64,000 nucleotides of DNA from Cytophagaceae bacterium (lineage in GTDB: Bacteria; Bacteroidota; Bacteroidia; Cytophagales; UBA9547). A model generated the notes under the pieces. It was not told the DNA's origin. It saw only the letters and a program-made list of their open reading frames with translations, and searched no databases. Position numbers and translations under genes: made by a program. Positions 21,801 through 30,700 of the stretch are shown piece after piece (the stretch's first letter is position 1; the number at the start of each line of letters is the position of its first letter). The DNA lies in the NCBI GenBank assembly GCA_027488865.1, contig JAIYAU010000026.1, positions 1-64,000 on the forward strand, read 5' to 3'.

Positions 21801-24800
21801 TTGCTAGTTATGCTAGTGGCTAGGCTAGGGGCCTTTTTTGCTTCCAAAACCACAGGGACACCCAAACAAGGATTACCAGCAGCTTTAGCATTTACAGTAA
21901 TGGTAAAAGGGCCAGTTCCATTCCATGTTATCGAGATAGTGTTACCAGTTTTACTTGATGTGCTTGCTCCGGTTGTCGTAAATGTATAATTAAGATTGAG
22001 CGGATTGGTAACAGTATAAGTATATGTGCCCGTACCAGTAGGATCTATTGTAGTTTCTCCAGTTATACTCAAACTCGTAACCGAGGCCTCCACTAAAATA
22101 TTTTTTTGTACAGTTACAATTTTACCCTTTCGTTCAATATTAGCAGTAACTGTTTGTATACCTGGGGTGTTAAATGAAACCGTATAGACATTATTAACTG
22201 CACTACCTTGTGTGTTACTTACCCAGCTATAATTAGTGGAATTGTTAGGATCAATATTTCCAGTAATCGTAATTGGCTCTGTAATACAAATTGTATCCAA
22301 ACCGCTCAATTTAAAGACATAAGCTGTATCTATAGTTTTTTCAAATAATGCGGAACTACAGTTATTTGAGGTAGCTGTAAGTCGAATTTTGTAAGGATAA
22401 TTATTAAAAATAATCGTTGCCTGATTACTTTGAGCCGCGTTCACAAAACCACCTTCCACATTCCAAGAAAGATTGGCTGTGCTTGGAGTTACAGATGCGG
22501 TATAGGTGTAGGGTGTATTTTTAAGCACCTCCTGTTCACCAGAAATAGCTGTTATGGTGGGCAATTTTATCACCTCTACTTTAAAAGTATCGGCCAAATT
22601 ACAAAAGTTGTTGACATCAAGTGCCAAAGCAGAAACATTGTATTTTCCAGCTATATTTCCCCATTTTACTTGAGGAAAGGTTAAAGTATCTACGGTATTT
22701 GGCGACTGTACATTCCAAAAGAACCTACCTGACAAGCTGGTACTAAAACTACTATTGGCTGATTCACAAACAGTGGAATTTCCAGAAACTGTAAATTTAG
22801 GGCGCAAGAATACCTTAAAGGAATCTGTTCTTCCGCAATCCAATACTTCGTTATAGGTAGTTAAATATACCTTGCCTACGGTATCATTACTATTATTTGA
22901 CCAGTTAATGGCTACCTCAAATAAGTTGTAACCCCTATTGGTAGAAGAAATTATACCATTTTTTACCCTCCATGTATAGATAGTACCAGGGGTTTCATTT
23001 TCAACCTGTGTTTTGTATACCGCTGTTGCGCCTAAACATACCTTGGCAGGACCCTTTAATGAAAAATTTACTGGCACAATTGGAATTTCTATTTCCACAG
23101 GCTGTTCACAGAAGCTGCCTCCACAGGCCGTAGCCAATAGGGTAACCTTTCCATTTCCTAATTTACCATCTCCCCAAAGAACACTAATAGTTTTTGTATT
23201 TAACCCACTTGTTATAGTACCCCCTTGTACCTGCCAGGCCAAATTGGTACAAGCTGCATCAGTAGTAAAAGTAGATGTTTGCCCTGGACAAACTACTGTT
23301 GGGTAGGTTATGCTAGGAGAAAAAGAGGGTTTGATAGTAATAGTTTTGGTGGTAGTTGCCGAAGCTCCACAAATATTGGTGGCTTTTAAAGTTATCGTAT
23401 AAATTCCTGCTACTGGATACTTATAAGTTGGTGCTATTTCATTGGAAGTATTTCCATCTCCAAAATTCCATTCAAATTTTGTGTTTTCAAACGGGGTCGT
23501 ATTGTTTACAAAAGTAATGACCTCATTTTTACAAGCTTCAAGCGGTGATGCAAAACTTACCGTAGGTGGTGAACTAGCGGCCGCTGGATCTTGTGGAAAC
23601 TCATAAGCACCCATATCTACTGTACCTGCGAAAATGCGTTGTTTACCATCTAAGTCAATTAAGGATTCTACCGATTGATTAGAACCTTTATTGATTAAGG
23701 GTGAACTACACGATAGGCGTAAGTTTCCATTTTCTTCATCTATAAACTGAGGGTCAAGGTCTAGATTGCCTTTGCCAGGATAGCCCCCTTGGATGTTGGA
23801 ATATGTGAGGTCATGATCATTTGGTGTAAATAAGTTACCTGTATTATTCCATAAAATACAGTTGGAGGCCTTTATTGAGTTATAACCAAATGGCCCCCCA
23901 TTACTTATAAGAAATGAATTTTCAGATATTTTATGGTTAACCATAGTACACGAATTGAGACTAACTGTACTAAAACCATACGAGGCTATAGGAAAATTAC
24001 CCTCATTTGCTTCAAATAAACAATTGGTAAATTGACGAACTCCTCCTTGTCCAGAAAAAACACCACCGTTATTTATTGCCTTATTATGGCTAAAAACAGT
24101 ATTAATTATATTATGGTTGCTACCATTACCGTAAATCGCTCCCCCATCCACCCCTGCAAAAGAATTTTTAAAAACTGATCCATTAATATTAATATCACCA
24201 AAGCCATGAATAGATCCTCCATATCGAATAGACATGTTATTTTCAAAATTACAATTTGATATATTAATTGGATTTAAGTAAAAAATTGCTCCACCTCCAC
24301 TACCAGTATTAATGCCACTACTATCTACATTATTAACAAATTTTGAATTATTTAAAATTGTGGTTATTGGTGGCTGTGTTTGGGAGTTAGCGTAAATAGC
24401 ACCACCTCCAACATATGAAATATTACGATCAAAAGAACAATTTTCAACCTCCATCCCTCCTAAAGAGGTAATCACACCACCACCAGTATTAAAAAAAATT
24501 GCTTTATAAACATTGCCAACAAAACTGCTTTCTTTAATTCTAAATTTAGAAGGGGAATAATTAAACAAACAAGAGGAATATCTGTCGCTTTTATTATTTT
24601 CAAACTTACAATCAGTTATTTCTGACAAATCACTAGCCCCACCAAAAATGGTAGAGCCATCTGAAATTACGTTATTTAAGAAACTACTACCAATTATTTG
24701 CAAAGACTTGGTTGTACTAGGACTGGTTTGAATGAAATAACCTGCTCTATTATCCGCAACCTCCACATTTTTAATAAGTGCACTTTCTTTAGCATTATTC

Positions 24801-25675
24801 AAAACAATTTGAGAACCAACAATATTCCCTTTAAACTCACAATCAATAATTTCTAAGTTATTACAATTCAAAATTAAAAGATATCCTGCCTCATTTTCCA
24901 TAAATTGGCAATTCTTAAAACTAGCCATCTCATATTCCCCTTGTAAAACTAAATATCCCTTATTTCTTAAAAAATTACATGAACTAAAGTAACAACTTGT
25001 ATTACCTCCTGGTAATAAAGTACCACCTGTATTATCCCTGAAAGTCACATTAGTAAAAGTACCCTTTGATTCTCCATCATTTATATCAGAATCATAAAGA
25101 TTACTTACCCCTGAAGTATTGTAAATTGCTGTATTGCTTACCGATACTTCAAAATTATTTCCAGCAGGGTAAATAGGATTTTGGCCATCATAAATTTTAC
25201 AATTGTTTATAATCCACTTAAAATTAGCTGACGGCCTTTGCTCAATAGAATCATAAGCGTATAAGCCATTTGCAAAGTTGGTTAGCTCTAGTCCATCGAT
25301 TTCAAAGGTTAAATTGTCGAAAGTGGTAAATATTGGGATATTATTTCCGTTAACAACAGTATTATTTAATTCCAAATCCCTGCTAAAAACACTGTTTTCG
25401 TTGCCGGCAAATCCACCATATATTTTAAGACTATGTTTTATGTTCATCACCATGAGTCCAGCGCTAGGACTATTTGCTGTGAAATATGTTCCCTTAGCAA
25501 CCCATAGCTCATCATTGGCGCTAGACATTTTAATAGCAGTGTAGAGCTCCTTGTATGGTGTACTCCATGAGGTTCCATCGCCATTTGTTCCTGTAAACGA
25601 ATTGTTCACATAAATCACCTTCCCAAACAAAAACGTGGGCAGGAGAAAGAGCAATAAATATTTTATGGTTTTCAT
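9875..25675 (-). CDS. Giant 5266-aa T9SS-secreted beta-helix/PKD adhesin-like protein
   Basis: The signal peptide (MKTIKYLLLFLLPTFLFGK) is followed by a right-handed beta-helix (residues ~25-690) ending in INKGSN...VDMGAYE, the closing signature of choice-of-anchor-Q/polymorphic beta-helix domains. Residues ~700-2250 hold PKD domains (WNFGDGNTS, WSFGDGTTS, WEWDFGDGN, WNFGNGNTS) and Ig-like repeats, split by a nine-glycine tract near residue 1530. Residues ~2270-4990 contain six beta-helix modules, each opened by a CSLREA-type motif: SLREAINCAN, SLRAAVDSAH, SLRTAVDCAN, SLRKSIVDAN, SLRMAVKCVN and SLRDALEQVN, at about residues 2272, 2757, 3063, 3458, 3998 and 4471. The final ~75 residues are a T9SS type A tail (LTIYNVQGVILKSF ... 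KKIVINK). No catalytic motif is evident. A filament-like surface adhesin or delivery stalk is the likeliest role. Confidence 0.92.
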   Translation of the reverse strand: MKTIKYLLLFLLPTFLFGKVIYVNNSFTGTNGDGTSWSTPYKELYTAIKMSSANDELWVAKGTYFTANSPSAGLMVMNIKHSLKIYGGFAGNENSVFSRDLELNNTVVNGNNIPIFTTFDNLTFEIDGLELTNFANGLYAYDSIEQRPSANFKWIINNCKIYDGQNPIYPAGNNFEVSVSNTAIYNTSGVSNLYDSDINDGESKGTFTNVTFRDNTGGTLLPGGNTSCYFSSCNFLRNKGYLVLQGEYEMASFKNCQFMENEAGYLLILNCNNLEIIDCEFKGNIVGSQIVLNNAKESALIKNVEVADNRAGYFIQTSPSTTKSLQIIGSSFLNNVISDGSTIFGGASDLSEITDCKFENNKSDRYSSCLFNYSPSKFRIKESSFVGNVYKAIFFNTGGGVITSLGGMEVENCSFDRNISYVGGGAIYANSQTQPPITTILNNSKFVNNVDSSGINTGSGGGAIFYLNPINISNCNFENNMSIRYGGSIHGFGDININGSVFKNSFAGVDGGAIYGNGSNHNIINTVFSHNKAINNGGVFSGQGGVRQFTNCLFEANEGNFPIASYGFSTVSLNSCTMVNHKISENSFLISNGGPFGYNSIKASNCILWNNTGNLFTPNDHDLTYSNIQGGYPGKGNLDLDPQFIDEENGNLRLSCSSPLINKGSNQSVESLIDLDGKQRIFAGTVDMGAYEFPQDPAAASSPPTVSFASPLEACKNEVITFVNNTTPFENTKFEWNFGDGNTSNEIAPTYKYPVAGIYTITLKATNICGASATTTKTITIKPSFSPSITYPTVVCPGQTSTFTTDAACTNLAWQVQGGTITSGLNTKTISVLWGDGKLGNGKVTLLATACGGSFCEQPVEIEIPIVPVNFSLKGPAKVCLGATAVYKTQVENETPGTIYTWRVKNGIISSTNRGYNLFEVAINWSNNSNDTVGKVYLTTYNEVLDCGRTDSFKVFLRPKFTVSGNSTVCESANSSFSTSLSGRFFWNVQSPNTVDTLTFPQVKWGNIAGKYNVSALALDVNNFCNLADTFKVEVIKLPTITAISGEQEVLKNTPYTYTASVTPSTANLSWNVEGGFVNAAQSNQATIIFNNYPYKIRLTATSNNCSSALFEKTIDTAYVFKLSGLDTICITEPITITGNIDPNNSTNYSWVSNTQGSAVNNVYTVSFNTPGIQTVTANIERKGKIVTVQKNILVEASVTSLSITGETTIDPTGTGTYTYTVTNPLNLNYTFTTTGASTSSKTGNTISITWNGTGPFTITVNAKAAGNPCLGVPVVLEAKKAPSLATSITSNGSPCLNTRVTYTYDTDQLTKNVVWSISGGGTKVGEVANGIIVEWGGIAGNYTVSVAYQRYGNQVINIPVLVNPLPNPQVNDGTICGTRNYTLGTSTPFNAYEWTIEGNNSIFSTSSSPVINTEGLYKVKVTDQNGCQALGSKYIKQIPLPKVKVLTDDANGYCVGAGTVNLTLKTFEGNGYTYQWYKNDVPLNETQSVAAVSVDASVIATTRFKIKTTNQGCEETSNDFSVFVQSCTGGGGGGGGGNPCLDPPVSFSVSNTGCQPFVIDNTSASTSGFTWSFGDGTTSSETEPGSKVYSDVGPYQITLIRGCQVVATKVNVPAIAIFKLESPSCTNNNAVFKDYSVNIPGYTIKSWEWDFGDGNKKSGTSSLRDASHIFTNIGSYNVKLKIVSEDNISKQICESEAVNVVNITARPNVNFAVVNPACTNDVYSFNNSSIVATTDAKYLWNFGNGNTSALKDPSQQYKTAGFQNVSLQITDLYNCQASVSKQVQTFTPIALGELNVAGSTLLCNGKNVVLTSPSGTTYQWRKNNVLLSDASQTLTVTTAGVYKVTYQNPICAITTKEVEVKEFALSNTVVANAKLCEGDPITLRTGIDPSIYSLTWKQNSTTLANTNPELSISSLSSLDAGNYIVTVKKKDDGCVVNLPTYSLLVNSKPEKPSLTLTKSAICFNDSVTINSNVSITGGRRFIWSRDNQLLPDSTRPKYQLVNLTSSADYKLTIKDVSSGCTITSDNIRPNVANNIVVTLSGINNICEGTATSVGSTLSANDFTFSWTKNNQAISNTGPNISLANVLLADAGSYVLTAISKGTNNLLGCTAKSAAYVLDVKAAPTKPTISGADQFCSGNNIILTSSVGTNIKWNTQQTSASITISLGGSYTVTATNTANGCTASATKTVVENPSPDLSFFTYGVYERCGNEKVDFEALKNYPFYQWKLNGKPYGAANTLLYPRETGKYNLSVTTDKGCVGNSDTMRITSLDCPCFVTNTNDIGDGSLREAINCANRKPGFDKIKFAIPTAPFIISPITALPLINETVEIDGFSQSGKGNFAIVLDGTLYKKNALVFANNVDASLVTGLTFKKFENSILLNDLVDNTLIDNNIIEENEQSAITIKQNTTNNKVINNTISSTGNAITLESNSRSGEIRNNIISSAQVGIGVYSNSSQNKIYNNQILNTLEEGLLILTSSSNNEVKGNSIGKSQKNAIRIDLRSKSNIIDSNFVGVDKLGNNQSNSQNGIFVSGNAVGSLIKRNTVGNSTLHGVYSSAAFTSVIDNFIGVTKTNSSVPNQLGGVTIEADTATILRNTINNNLAYGVAIRGLSTVRGNTIINNLQGGINVLRNGNKISRNIITNSNLAVKAIQLNLGTSQPGNLSKLPANVTTYRRTAGGVVLTGQSVPNDSVEVFYNNNSGQQAIAFLGSAKADASGLWELSVSEGTYFNPATKNYYVNTATTMSPNTSELSSPQMIGCFNCICTVTNTNDAGQNSLRAAVDSAHTGRCLVVNFNITTPDTIRLLSQIRDLNVPVKINGPNTGLDPIIWVKGSNLFTGFTVKSNGVSIGNLSLVNFKTALQVDGNYTSIQNNNLVKAIKPINVIGSRNTVSGNCINCNEVGTNTFFVDTAMVVTGSNNTIGLVNAGNRIVNARTIGLAVNKGVSNSLLYNTFESSVYAIKLLNQGNFLKTKPFDLSSSFAGTVATVAGKAGANDRIQLFRSDIIDTQLATPYVVETTADANGNWFINLPTSFVFSANAYLVVTATSTSGNTSELSDVVRVGNFPQICYVTNTLNQGKGSLRTAVDCANRAGAGANGSSASVVFQLPTTPNVIGLESGLTITNNFGVTIDAELIPVTLASTNNTNTAFGWNTNFLTLANLTFDGFSNPLSNAGNAAVIRNNQFSAYNTAVNVTNGTHRILDNYFGNGKYPIKSVNATLEINKNFIGTNKDNSIANIQGVAISVTNGNNSKILNNRIAQVADSAILILNSNGLEIKNTTLRAISNTTHKGIVANNSNNISIENDSIIGYETGLLLQNVTNGTVANNYFSGIGNLGVNLLGSKKVLISKNIITGLPGSGQPIKLNYASINESNDGKMKPYVVGSTYRNGELYVRGRANPFDQIEIYRTLNGIDLSSFVTTVSTDGLGVWEYKEKMPVDKVRDASYRGTATYTGTTSEASDLINYDLRVCLVKNTADDGDFSLRKSIVDANAGVCNYIGFEIGTGAVSIPTATKLPTITASKLTIDGTSQPGFSVAPIVNITGGQNYGFKVFNSKEFNIHSMAATGYDTVFTLSQVPSFIVDNNKASSFGSVGLHTYNNTTVFGELSKTTILGNNLLASGIICNSPGLAISSNEINGSLKVGIVSAADSQVINLNKINLPHTQNTVGVLSKATKKTTIIDNNIVEANTGIHVIGTEKTKIFANQIGVKERTNIKVGINIYNSISSQVDVNTIRSELIGIKVSNSQKSSFSANTVDTTAKAFRIDTCTSLNVNSNRMNKVDVGIDANQLLNSKLISNSITSNRISGILLNESGNDTLYSNSIGGSGFLQKVVGLGNALKLIKSSNNIIGKLNNENTFFRNRNGGVVIDEGANNLIAYNIFYENDVTRTRPQHFAISLINNGNSNKKKPSILSHELSANKSSLKLTGKAEASDSVHLYTGFGGYEEARRWLGTAFANTNGDYEITITNTTKNGNVLNLLETNTFYVVATATSPSLNTSPLSDMYILGDCYVTALPDTSDNDYPYPNSLRMAVKCVNGQSAKVAINYRINEGSREIKLQRSLQPLVNPFGFTYNGLNQIGDGEATFISTETTNPDTLAWRLDTKLGSSTINNISIKDWKSALKVECDSLLINTMITKDLTGHAIILNADANNVKINKSIFFGGNVAVLSNGAKEFEFVNNSVDNFNHALFANGVSRKLVIENNTFRNLRKEAVNVANHKNVQINKNQFGSSSESQLIGLKLTNCKDTIQVSNNIFSARFVGSDALLLDMSNAAVIQNTFLSESDANGISLLTSVGSTIDDNNFSMKNGHAVFIKNGRANFIRGNSVQVANKHAFNLESSDSNRISKNVVVGTSKLVKCINLNYNTSTVANEGKLPPKFFPVSHAVTIVNTRRGLALRGTAVANDTIEVFLSDSLQPSMNEYWGTVQAGSDGVWEFVIPREKLYTDTKKWYHFVATAAKSSRSTSETDTVYHIPPVTEKFFVLNRNNDGPNSLRDALEQVNLCDLRSEVIFNIGLADPYRIVLDEPLEPINSYNGFTMDGKTQEIFGGLCPDKQIYVDFTNAPLGFGFDLVPSSDSSKILNLTLENARSGLRLANGSNTINNLKLVNDNAAKLDTAIFIGGSSNTIHTNEINGYKYATIVTNGGEKNVLNKLKVDNSYFGVIIDDTSSDNEITEAEMTNLDSIAVKFSRKAGSGNLLKESRLSNLKGIGVLIDSASGQVLIKNKMYAISPYDNQTSSSLIKIKGDAEFNVIFQNQLGFNDLTEIPFSGYGIEIKGDIDAKAINNNLSENLIGGASEAFISSKWGNSNVISNNVLGDTVEGATPSQPVVNIEIADGLNETIENNLLTAFSENGVDVKRSDFITIARNSVYSISTNKAIDLNKGTADASNKVDATLVIEEPAIDALITVIDTSSMEIKGTAEYANAIIDLFVGNGKEQSLKYIGSVTSDNAKSWKYTLYRNSFTFDRTNYFVAQLSQNFRSSELSRSVEKDAFCDLTNLEDNSIIDDVYNPCPAIGFVITPNLGKNLRYNWTLTSKYLATPKVLNFTTPSIVIKDTTYHIDLEVSNLAGTCILQDTALLMFKALPFKPDFILRDSVKTGDTLVVVDVSQDRNNNPFTWSTSSGTTVIKTSPDTIVGPDGKTYPRGRFIELVFPQKGVYEVKQTSLADGCFFSLAKSVNVVDKKIQRDDVVSLLFPKPETLDILTNPVIDGQIRFQAEIADTDPVELTIYNVQGVILKSFKLSGKTKYRSDLEVDLPSSVYMIQLSTKYTNITKKIVINK
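21062..21088 (-). repeat. Nine-glycine GGN codon tract inside the giant gene
   Basis: Nine consecutive glycine codons, mostly GGC and GGT, encode a G9 run between CT and NPC at about residues 1529-1537 of the 5266-aa protein. It separates two blocks of Ig/PKD domains and should act as a flexible linker. Trinucleotide tracts can change length without breaking the frame. Confidence 0.9.
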
Positions 25676-25690
25676 AAATGTATTTTTAAC

Positions 25691-27733
25691 CTAGTATTTT
25701 ACATTAATTTTTTCACTCAAGTAAGATCTCCTATCGTCAAAATAGGTAGCTTGTACTTGGTAAGTATATTCTGTTTTGGGCGTAAGTGTTTTGTCGTAAA
25801 ACTCGCGCATCTCACCTCCCACAAAGTCGTAGCTTTCCAATACAGCGTTGTTTTTGGAGCGCATAATCCTAAAGCTTTTAGCACGGCCATTAAACTCCCA
25901 CGTGAGCTTAATCATTTGGTTGGGTCTACTAGATATCACTTGTAGGTTTTTTACCGCTTCTGGCACGAACTTGTCCATTTGCTGTACTGCCAGTACTTTG
26001 TCCGAATATTTCCTCAAGCCTGTGGAATCAATGGCTAATAGTCTATACTGATAGTTCAAGCCCGTTTTGGTGAGGGTATCTCGGTAGGTTTCGATTTTCA
26101 AGCTATCACCACTATAATTGGCTATCAATTGAAAGTCAAAGTCCAAAGGCGATTTTCGTTGTAACTGTACTTGATAAAGGTCTTGGTCTTTGCCATGTTT
26201 CCATTCCAAATTAATGCCCTTTTTATCTACTGTGTAGTCGGTAAAATAAGGTGCAATGGGTGCAAGTTTGTCTGGAATTTTTACACATAAATAAGGCGGA
26301 AATTGAGAAGGGTTAAAATGCATGTCTATGGAGGATGCCGTATAATAAACCTTCTTGTCACTTAAATTTTTGGGAATGGTATCAATAAATATGGTGTCCT
26401 GTATATGCCCAGGGGTCATCCTCACCGGCTCATGGCGTACATTGTACGTTTTAAAAACCCGATAACCCAAAAAATCATCCTCTTTATTCAATTTCCACTT
26501 GATTTTAACAATGCCGTTGGTATCACAAACACCAGAAATAAAAACTGGCATGGCCGGAGGAACTGAATCAATAAGGTAGACTCCTTTCATAATTGAAAAC
26601 AATGAATCTCCCCCTTGGCCAATAGCACATATGCGGTAATAATTGCTGGTACCAATATTTTTTTTGTCCTTATAGATAAAAGTATTTTTTGATAATAAGG
26701 TTGGTGTAATGTTTCTGTATTCTCCTTCGGCGGTTCTCGATTTGTATATGGCATAGCCTTGTACATAAGGTTGATCTCTAAAATCCATCTCCCACTTTAT
26801 TTCTATCTCGGTTTTATTTATGGCCATGCCTTGAACGATCTTTGGCAAGGATTCTAAGTACCTCGTAGATTTGACTGGGTAAATTTTACTAGGTTCACTT
26901 TCCTTCTCAAACATATTTACAGAAGTGACCTTGTAATAGTAGATTTTATTATACTCTGGTACCGAATCTTGGTAAAACACGGTATTTTTATCTTTGCTGG
27001 AAGTAAAATTTGATATTGGTTTTTGGTTTAGCTTCTGATAATTTCCATTTTGTGCGTTTGCGCGATAGATATTGTAATAAATTGAGCCCACGTGCGTATC
27101 AGAAAACCACCTTAAGGTCACTGCCTTTTGTTTTTGTGTATGGTCAAGATTATAAGGTTTAAAAATGGCTGGTTTCTTCTTTAGGTTGATGGCATTTACC
27201 CCAATCTCTTCCATATTACTAATTTGTTGTAAGCTATAATAATAGGTTTTGGTAATATCTGCACTCTTATCTTCCCAATAATAACCAAGAGCCTCTGCTA
27301 ATTTATTGTTGGTCAACAAACCAAAAACCGTAATGGCGAAAATATAGTCATCATTATCTGATTTATTATAATTTCTTTCTTTGCCTTTTTTCTCTAATTG
27401 TTCTTTGGTAGCATAGCCAAATAAAGTTGCATTTCTGAAGGTTGAATCTAGCGCAGCCAATTCGCCTTTAGATCTTGGCTTTATTGGCAATTGATTCAAT
27501 TTGATTTTCTCTTTCAGAAGGGCTTTTCCGCTTGCGTCAACCCCAACTTCGCTTCTGTATAAATTAAAGCCTGCTGTAAAGTTGACTAAAAAGCTCTTTG
27601 CCGTAGTTGGCAGCCATTTCACCATCACCTTGCCATTATTGGGAAACACCACCAAAGCAGTGCTGTCTTTTGCTTTTTGGGCAAAGGCATTAAAAAATAA
27701 AAAACATGTTAAAAAAGCAACCCAATATTTCAT
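25691..27733 (-). CDS. Secreted fibronectin type III repeat protein
   Basis: About 680 aa. I place the start at the ATG at 27733, which gives a clean signal peptide (MKYWVAFLTCFLFFNAFAQ). The only upstream in-frame start is a TTG at 27748. From about residue 195 onward there are five or six FN3-like modules with recurring patterns such as YYYKVTSVNMFEKESEPS, SNYYRICAIGQGGDSLFS and YTYQVQATYFDDRRS. The N-terminal ~190 residues are a distinct region with a Lys/Glu-rich helix (ATKEQLEKKGKERNY). There is no sorting domain, lipobox or enzyme motif. It follows the 1508-aa gene with almost no gap and precedes the giant gene by 15 nt. A structural or scaffold role in the same surface assembly is inferred. 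Confidence 0.88.
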   Translation of the reverse strand: MKYWVAFLTCFLFFNAFAQKAKDSTALVVFPNNGKVMVKWLPTTAKSFLVNFTAGFNLYRSEVGVDASGKALLKEKIKLNQLPIKPRSKGELAALDSTFRNATLFGYATKEQLEKKGKERNYNKSDNDDYIFAITVFGLLTNNKLAEALGYYWEDKSADITKTYYYSLQQISNMEEIGVNAINLKKKPAIFKPYNLDHTQKQKAVTLRWFSDTHVGSIYYNIYRANAQNGNYQKLNQKPISNFTSSKDKNTVFYQDSVPEYNKIYYYKVTSVNMFEKESEPSKIYPVKSTRYLESLPKIVQGMAINKTEIEIKWEMDFRDQPYVQGYAIYKSRTAEGEYRNITPTLLSKNTFIYKDKKNIGTSNYYRICAIGQGGDSLFSIMKGVYLIDSVPPAMPVFISGVCDTNGIVKIKWKLNKEDDFLGYRVFKTYNVRHEPVRMTPGHIQDTIFIDTIPKNLSDKKVYYTASSIDMHFNPSQFPPYLCVKIPDKLAPIAPYFTDYTVDKKGINLEWKHGKDQDLYQVQLQRKSPLDFDFQLIANYSGDSLKIETYRDTLTKTGLNYQYRLLAIDSTGLRKYSDKVLAVQQMDKFVPEAVKNLQVISSRPNQMIKLTWEFNGRAKSFRIMRSKNNAVLESYDFVGGEMREFYDKTLTPKTEYTYQVQATYFDDRRSYLSEKINVKY

Positions 27734-27749
27734 TTTTGTATATAACAAA

Positions 27750-30700
27750 TTAATCTAAAACAAAACTTACACTTGATGTTGGCACACTTTCCCCTGGTAT
27801 AAAATATCCCAATCTATAGTTGATATCGTGTCTTTCCGTTCTCTGATCGACAAGCATTTGTAGGTATTCTGCCACTGGAATGTTGTTACCTAGTAACATT
27901 TTTGCGTCCACAATTACACCATCTGCGGTAGGTACCAGTTTAAAGTCATTTTCTTGAACAGTTTTGATTGTTCCGTCAATAGTATAATTAACAGGTCGAA
28001 CTAACGGATCAAATTCCGCACCATTGGTAACGTATTTTTTAACCTCCCCGTCCATAAAGCCTTCTTTGGTCAATACTTCCTTTTTAAAACTTAGGGTTTG
28101 TGTAACTACTGGAGGGTTAAAAGTTTCTAAAACGTTATTCATCAAAGAAATCTTTTGAGCAAAAGTGGCAAACTTACTCGTAGCAAATTCAAATTCCACC
28201 ATTTTTGAAGTAAGATTTAGATTTTGATAACCAATTACGGTATTTTCAGTCTTATTTTCTATTGAGTCGGTTCTGCTTTGTATTGGCACGCGCACGATTC
28301 TAAAGGTATAGTTTTTACCCAATGCTAACTTGGTGTTTGGTATTTCATAGGTAATATTTTTAGCCCCTAAGCTAGCATTTATTACAACACTTCTATTAGC
28401 AGCAATCACCTTGCCTCCTTCTACTATCTGAAGCTCAAATTGCTCTGTAGAAAGTTTTTGTAATGCCTTTTGTGGAATCGTTCCTAATTTAATAAAACCA
28501 CGGCTACTTTCTCCTTTATAATAATTTTGCATACTTACCAAAGGATATGATAGTTGAATATTACTTTTTTCAATAAAGGTAGGTTCATAATTAGTCGTAT
28601 ACACTAAGTTCACTTTTTCAAACTTAGTCGGATCGCCTACAACCGCATTATTTGTTACATTGCGAATTTCTATCGTAAATTCTACACTAATCTCGGTGTT
28701 CTCTGGTAAAACCTGTTTAGGAGATAAAGTAAGTACGGTGTTACCCGCAGACCAAAGTGGTGTGTACTGTATGTTTGTTGGTGTACCAGCTTTCAGGTAA
28801 GTCAACTTTAGCTTGGATAGGTCAATTGTTGGCTTACACTCCAAATTACCACCACCAGATTCGTTTGGCATCTTAAATATGTAAGTATTAATCCCTTTAA
28901 GAAAATAAAGTGAAATTGGTTTAGTTACCTGCACTTTTGTCTCTTGATTGGCTGGGATGGAATAATTAAACATTTTAATAACCTTATCATCTTCGTTACT
29001 TTCACATTGGTCCCCAAAAGTAACTGACAGATTAAAATCGAAACTTTTACTTACCGAAGTTATTCCTAGGTCAACAGAAACTGATCCACTAAAGCCAACC
29101 GACCCTTTTAGATAAGTTGGTTTGGGGAGTTGTGCAAAAACCACCGCATCTAATTGAAGTGACAAACTCACCCCAATGCCAAATACACTTGCGCCCCCAT
29201 CTAAATATCCCAATAAAAAGGCCTGACCTGTGGCATACCAATTTTCAAAGCCACGCACACCTACACCACTACAATATACTGGAATTTTAGTTTTTGACAT
29301 TAGAATATCAAAACCTGCTTCTACTCCTGCATCCAACCATGCTCGTCCAATGCCAAAATCTTTCTCAAAACGTTTGCCAATAGCTAACCGCACGCCAAAT
29401 GACATTCCAAAACCTCCATCTAATAAACTTTCGTCTACATCAAACCCGGGTCGGTTTTGGAGTCTTGCAGGCAATGGCCTAAAGCTAGGAGAAGGTAAAG
29501 CACCAACGCATAAATAAGATTCTATCCTTGCCAAACTGAAAATCTCGATGGCATTGGGGCTCATTGGCTTACCCATATAGATATACCATTTTGACGGAGA
29601 AAAATACACATTTATATCTCCCGCTTTATGCGTTCTTTTGTCCTTTACTCCTTCGGCTATAGGTGGGAAATTTATGTAAACTCCAAAGTCACCAATGAAT
29701 ATTTTCTCATCTACTCGGTACATAATGAACCATGTGAGTCCTACTTTGTACTTTGCTAATTCACTTAGGCCTTGTGATGAACCAGTAGCCTTTTCTGGCT
29801 CAGTGCCTGTTTGGTCTGCTGGGAGTTTATCAGCAGCAGTAGTTTTAAAACCGGGTGGTTTAAATACTCCAACATATCCCCAACAAGCCACCATGGCTAT
29901 TCCTCCACCTTTGTTGAACTCAATGGAAAAAGTAACGTTGCCAGTAAAAACGGCATCGTTTGGCATAGAAGATATGGACAATCCGGCCATAATACCCAAA
30001 CTGATGTTTGGATTTGGCATATACACGTTACCTGATGCGGTTTTACATTCCACCTTAGATTTACAAACATTGGTATCAGATGGTGAGGCCCCATATACAA
30101 GTTTCATTTGTTGGTAAATTCCTCCATTAAAGCCTGTTAACCCTACCCCAGTAAAAAATGGTATTCCTGGAGCAAAATTAACCGCTGCATCTACAAACCA
30201 GTACCTATACGCGGCCTGTGTATCGGCTGAATCAGCATTTGGTGGAGGGGTGGTAGGCAGCGCGTCTGGTGCATTCCCGGGGTTTTTTGTTAAAATGGAT
30301 TCGTAGGGCGTGTTACTAACTTTATAACAATTTGTTCCACCAGTTTTACCAAAAATAGCTGCTGCTTTTATGGTTATTTTATCTAATATGGAAATGGAAA
30401 GATTACCACAATAGCCTTTACCCCAAAGTGGATCATCTTTAAATATTGATAATGAACCTTCTAGGCTAAATGATCCATTTTTAAGACTTATATCTATGCG
30501 ATTGATTTCGGCATAACTTAGCTTCCATCTATTATCTTTAACATCTTTATCGGCCCATACTGTAAAAACAGTGCTCCCTGTAAATCCATTTCCTGCGCTA
30601 CTGCCACTGGACTTGCTTAGTTTTACCCGAACACCAATGGTAACACCAACTTTGGCAGGATCTTTTAAGTCTAAATCTACTTGGAAAATACTAATGGGTA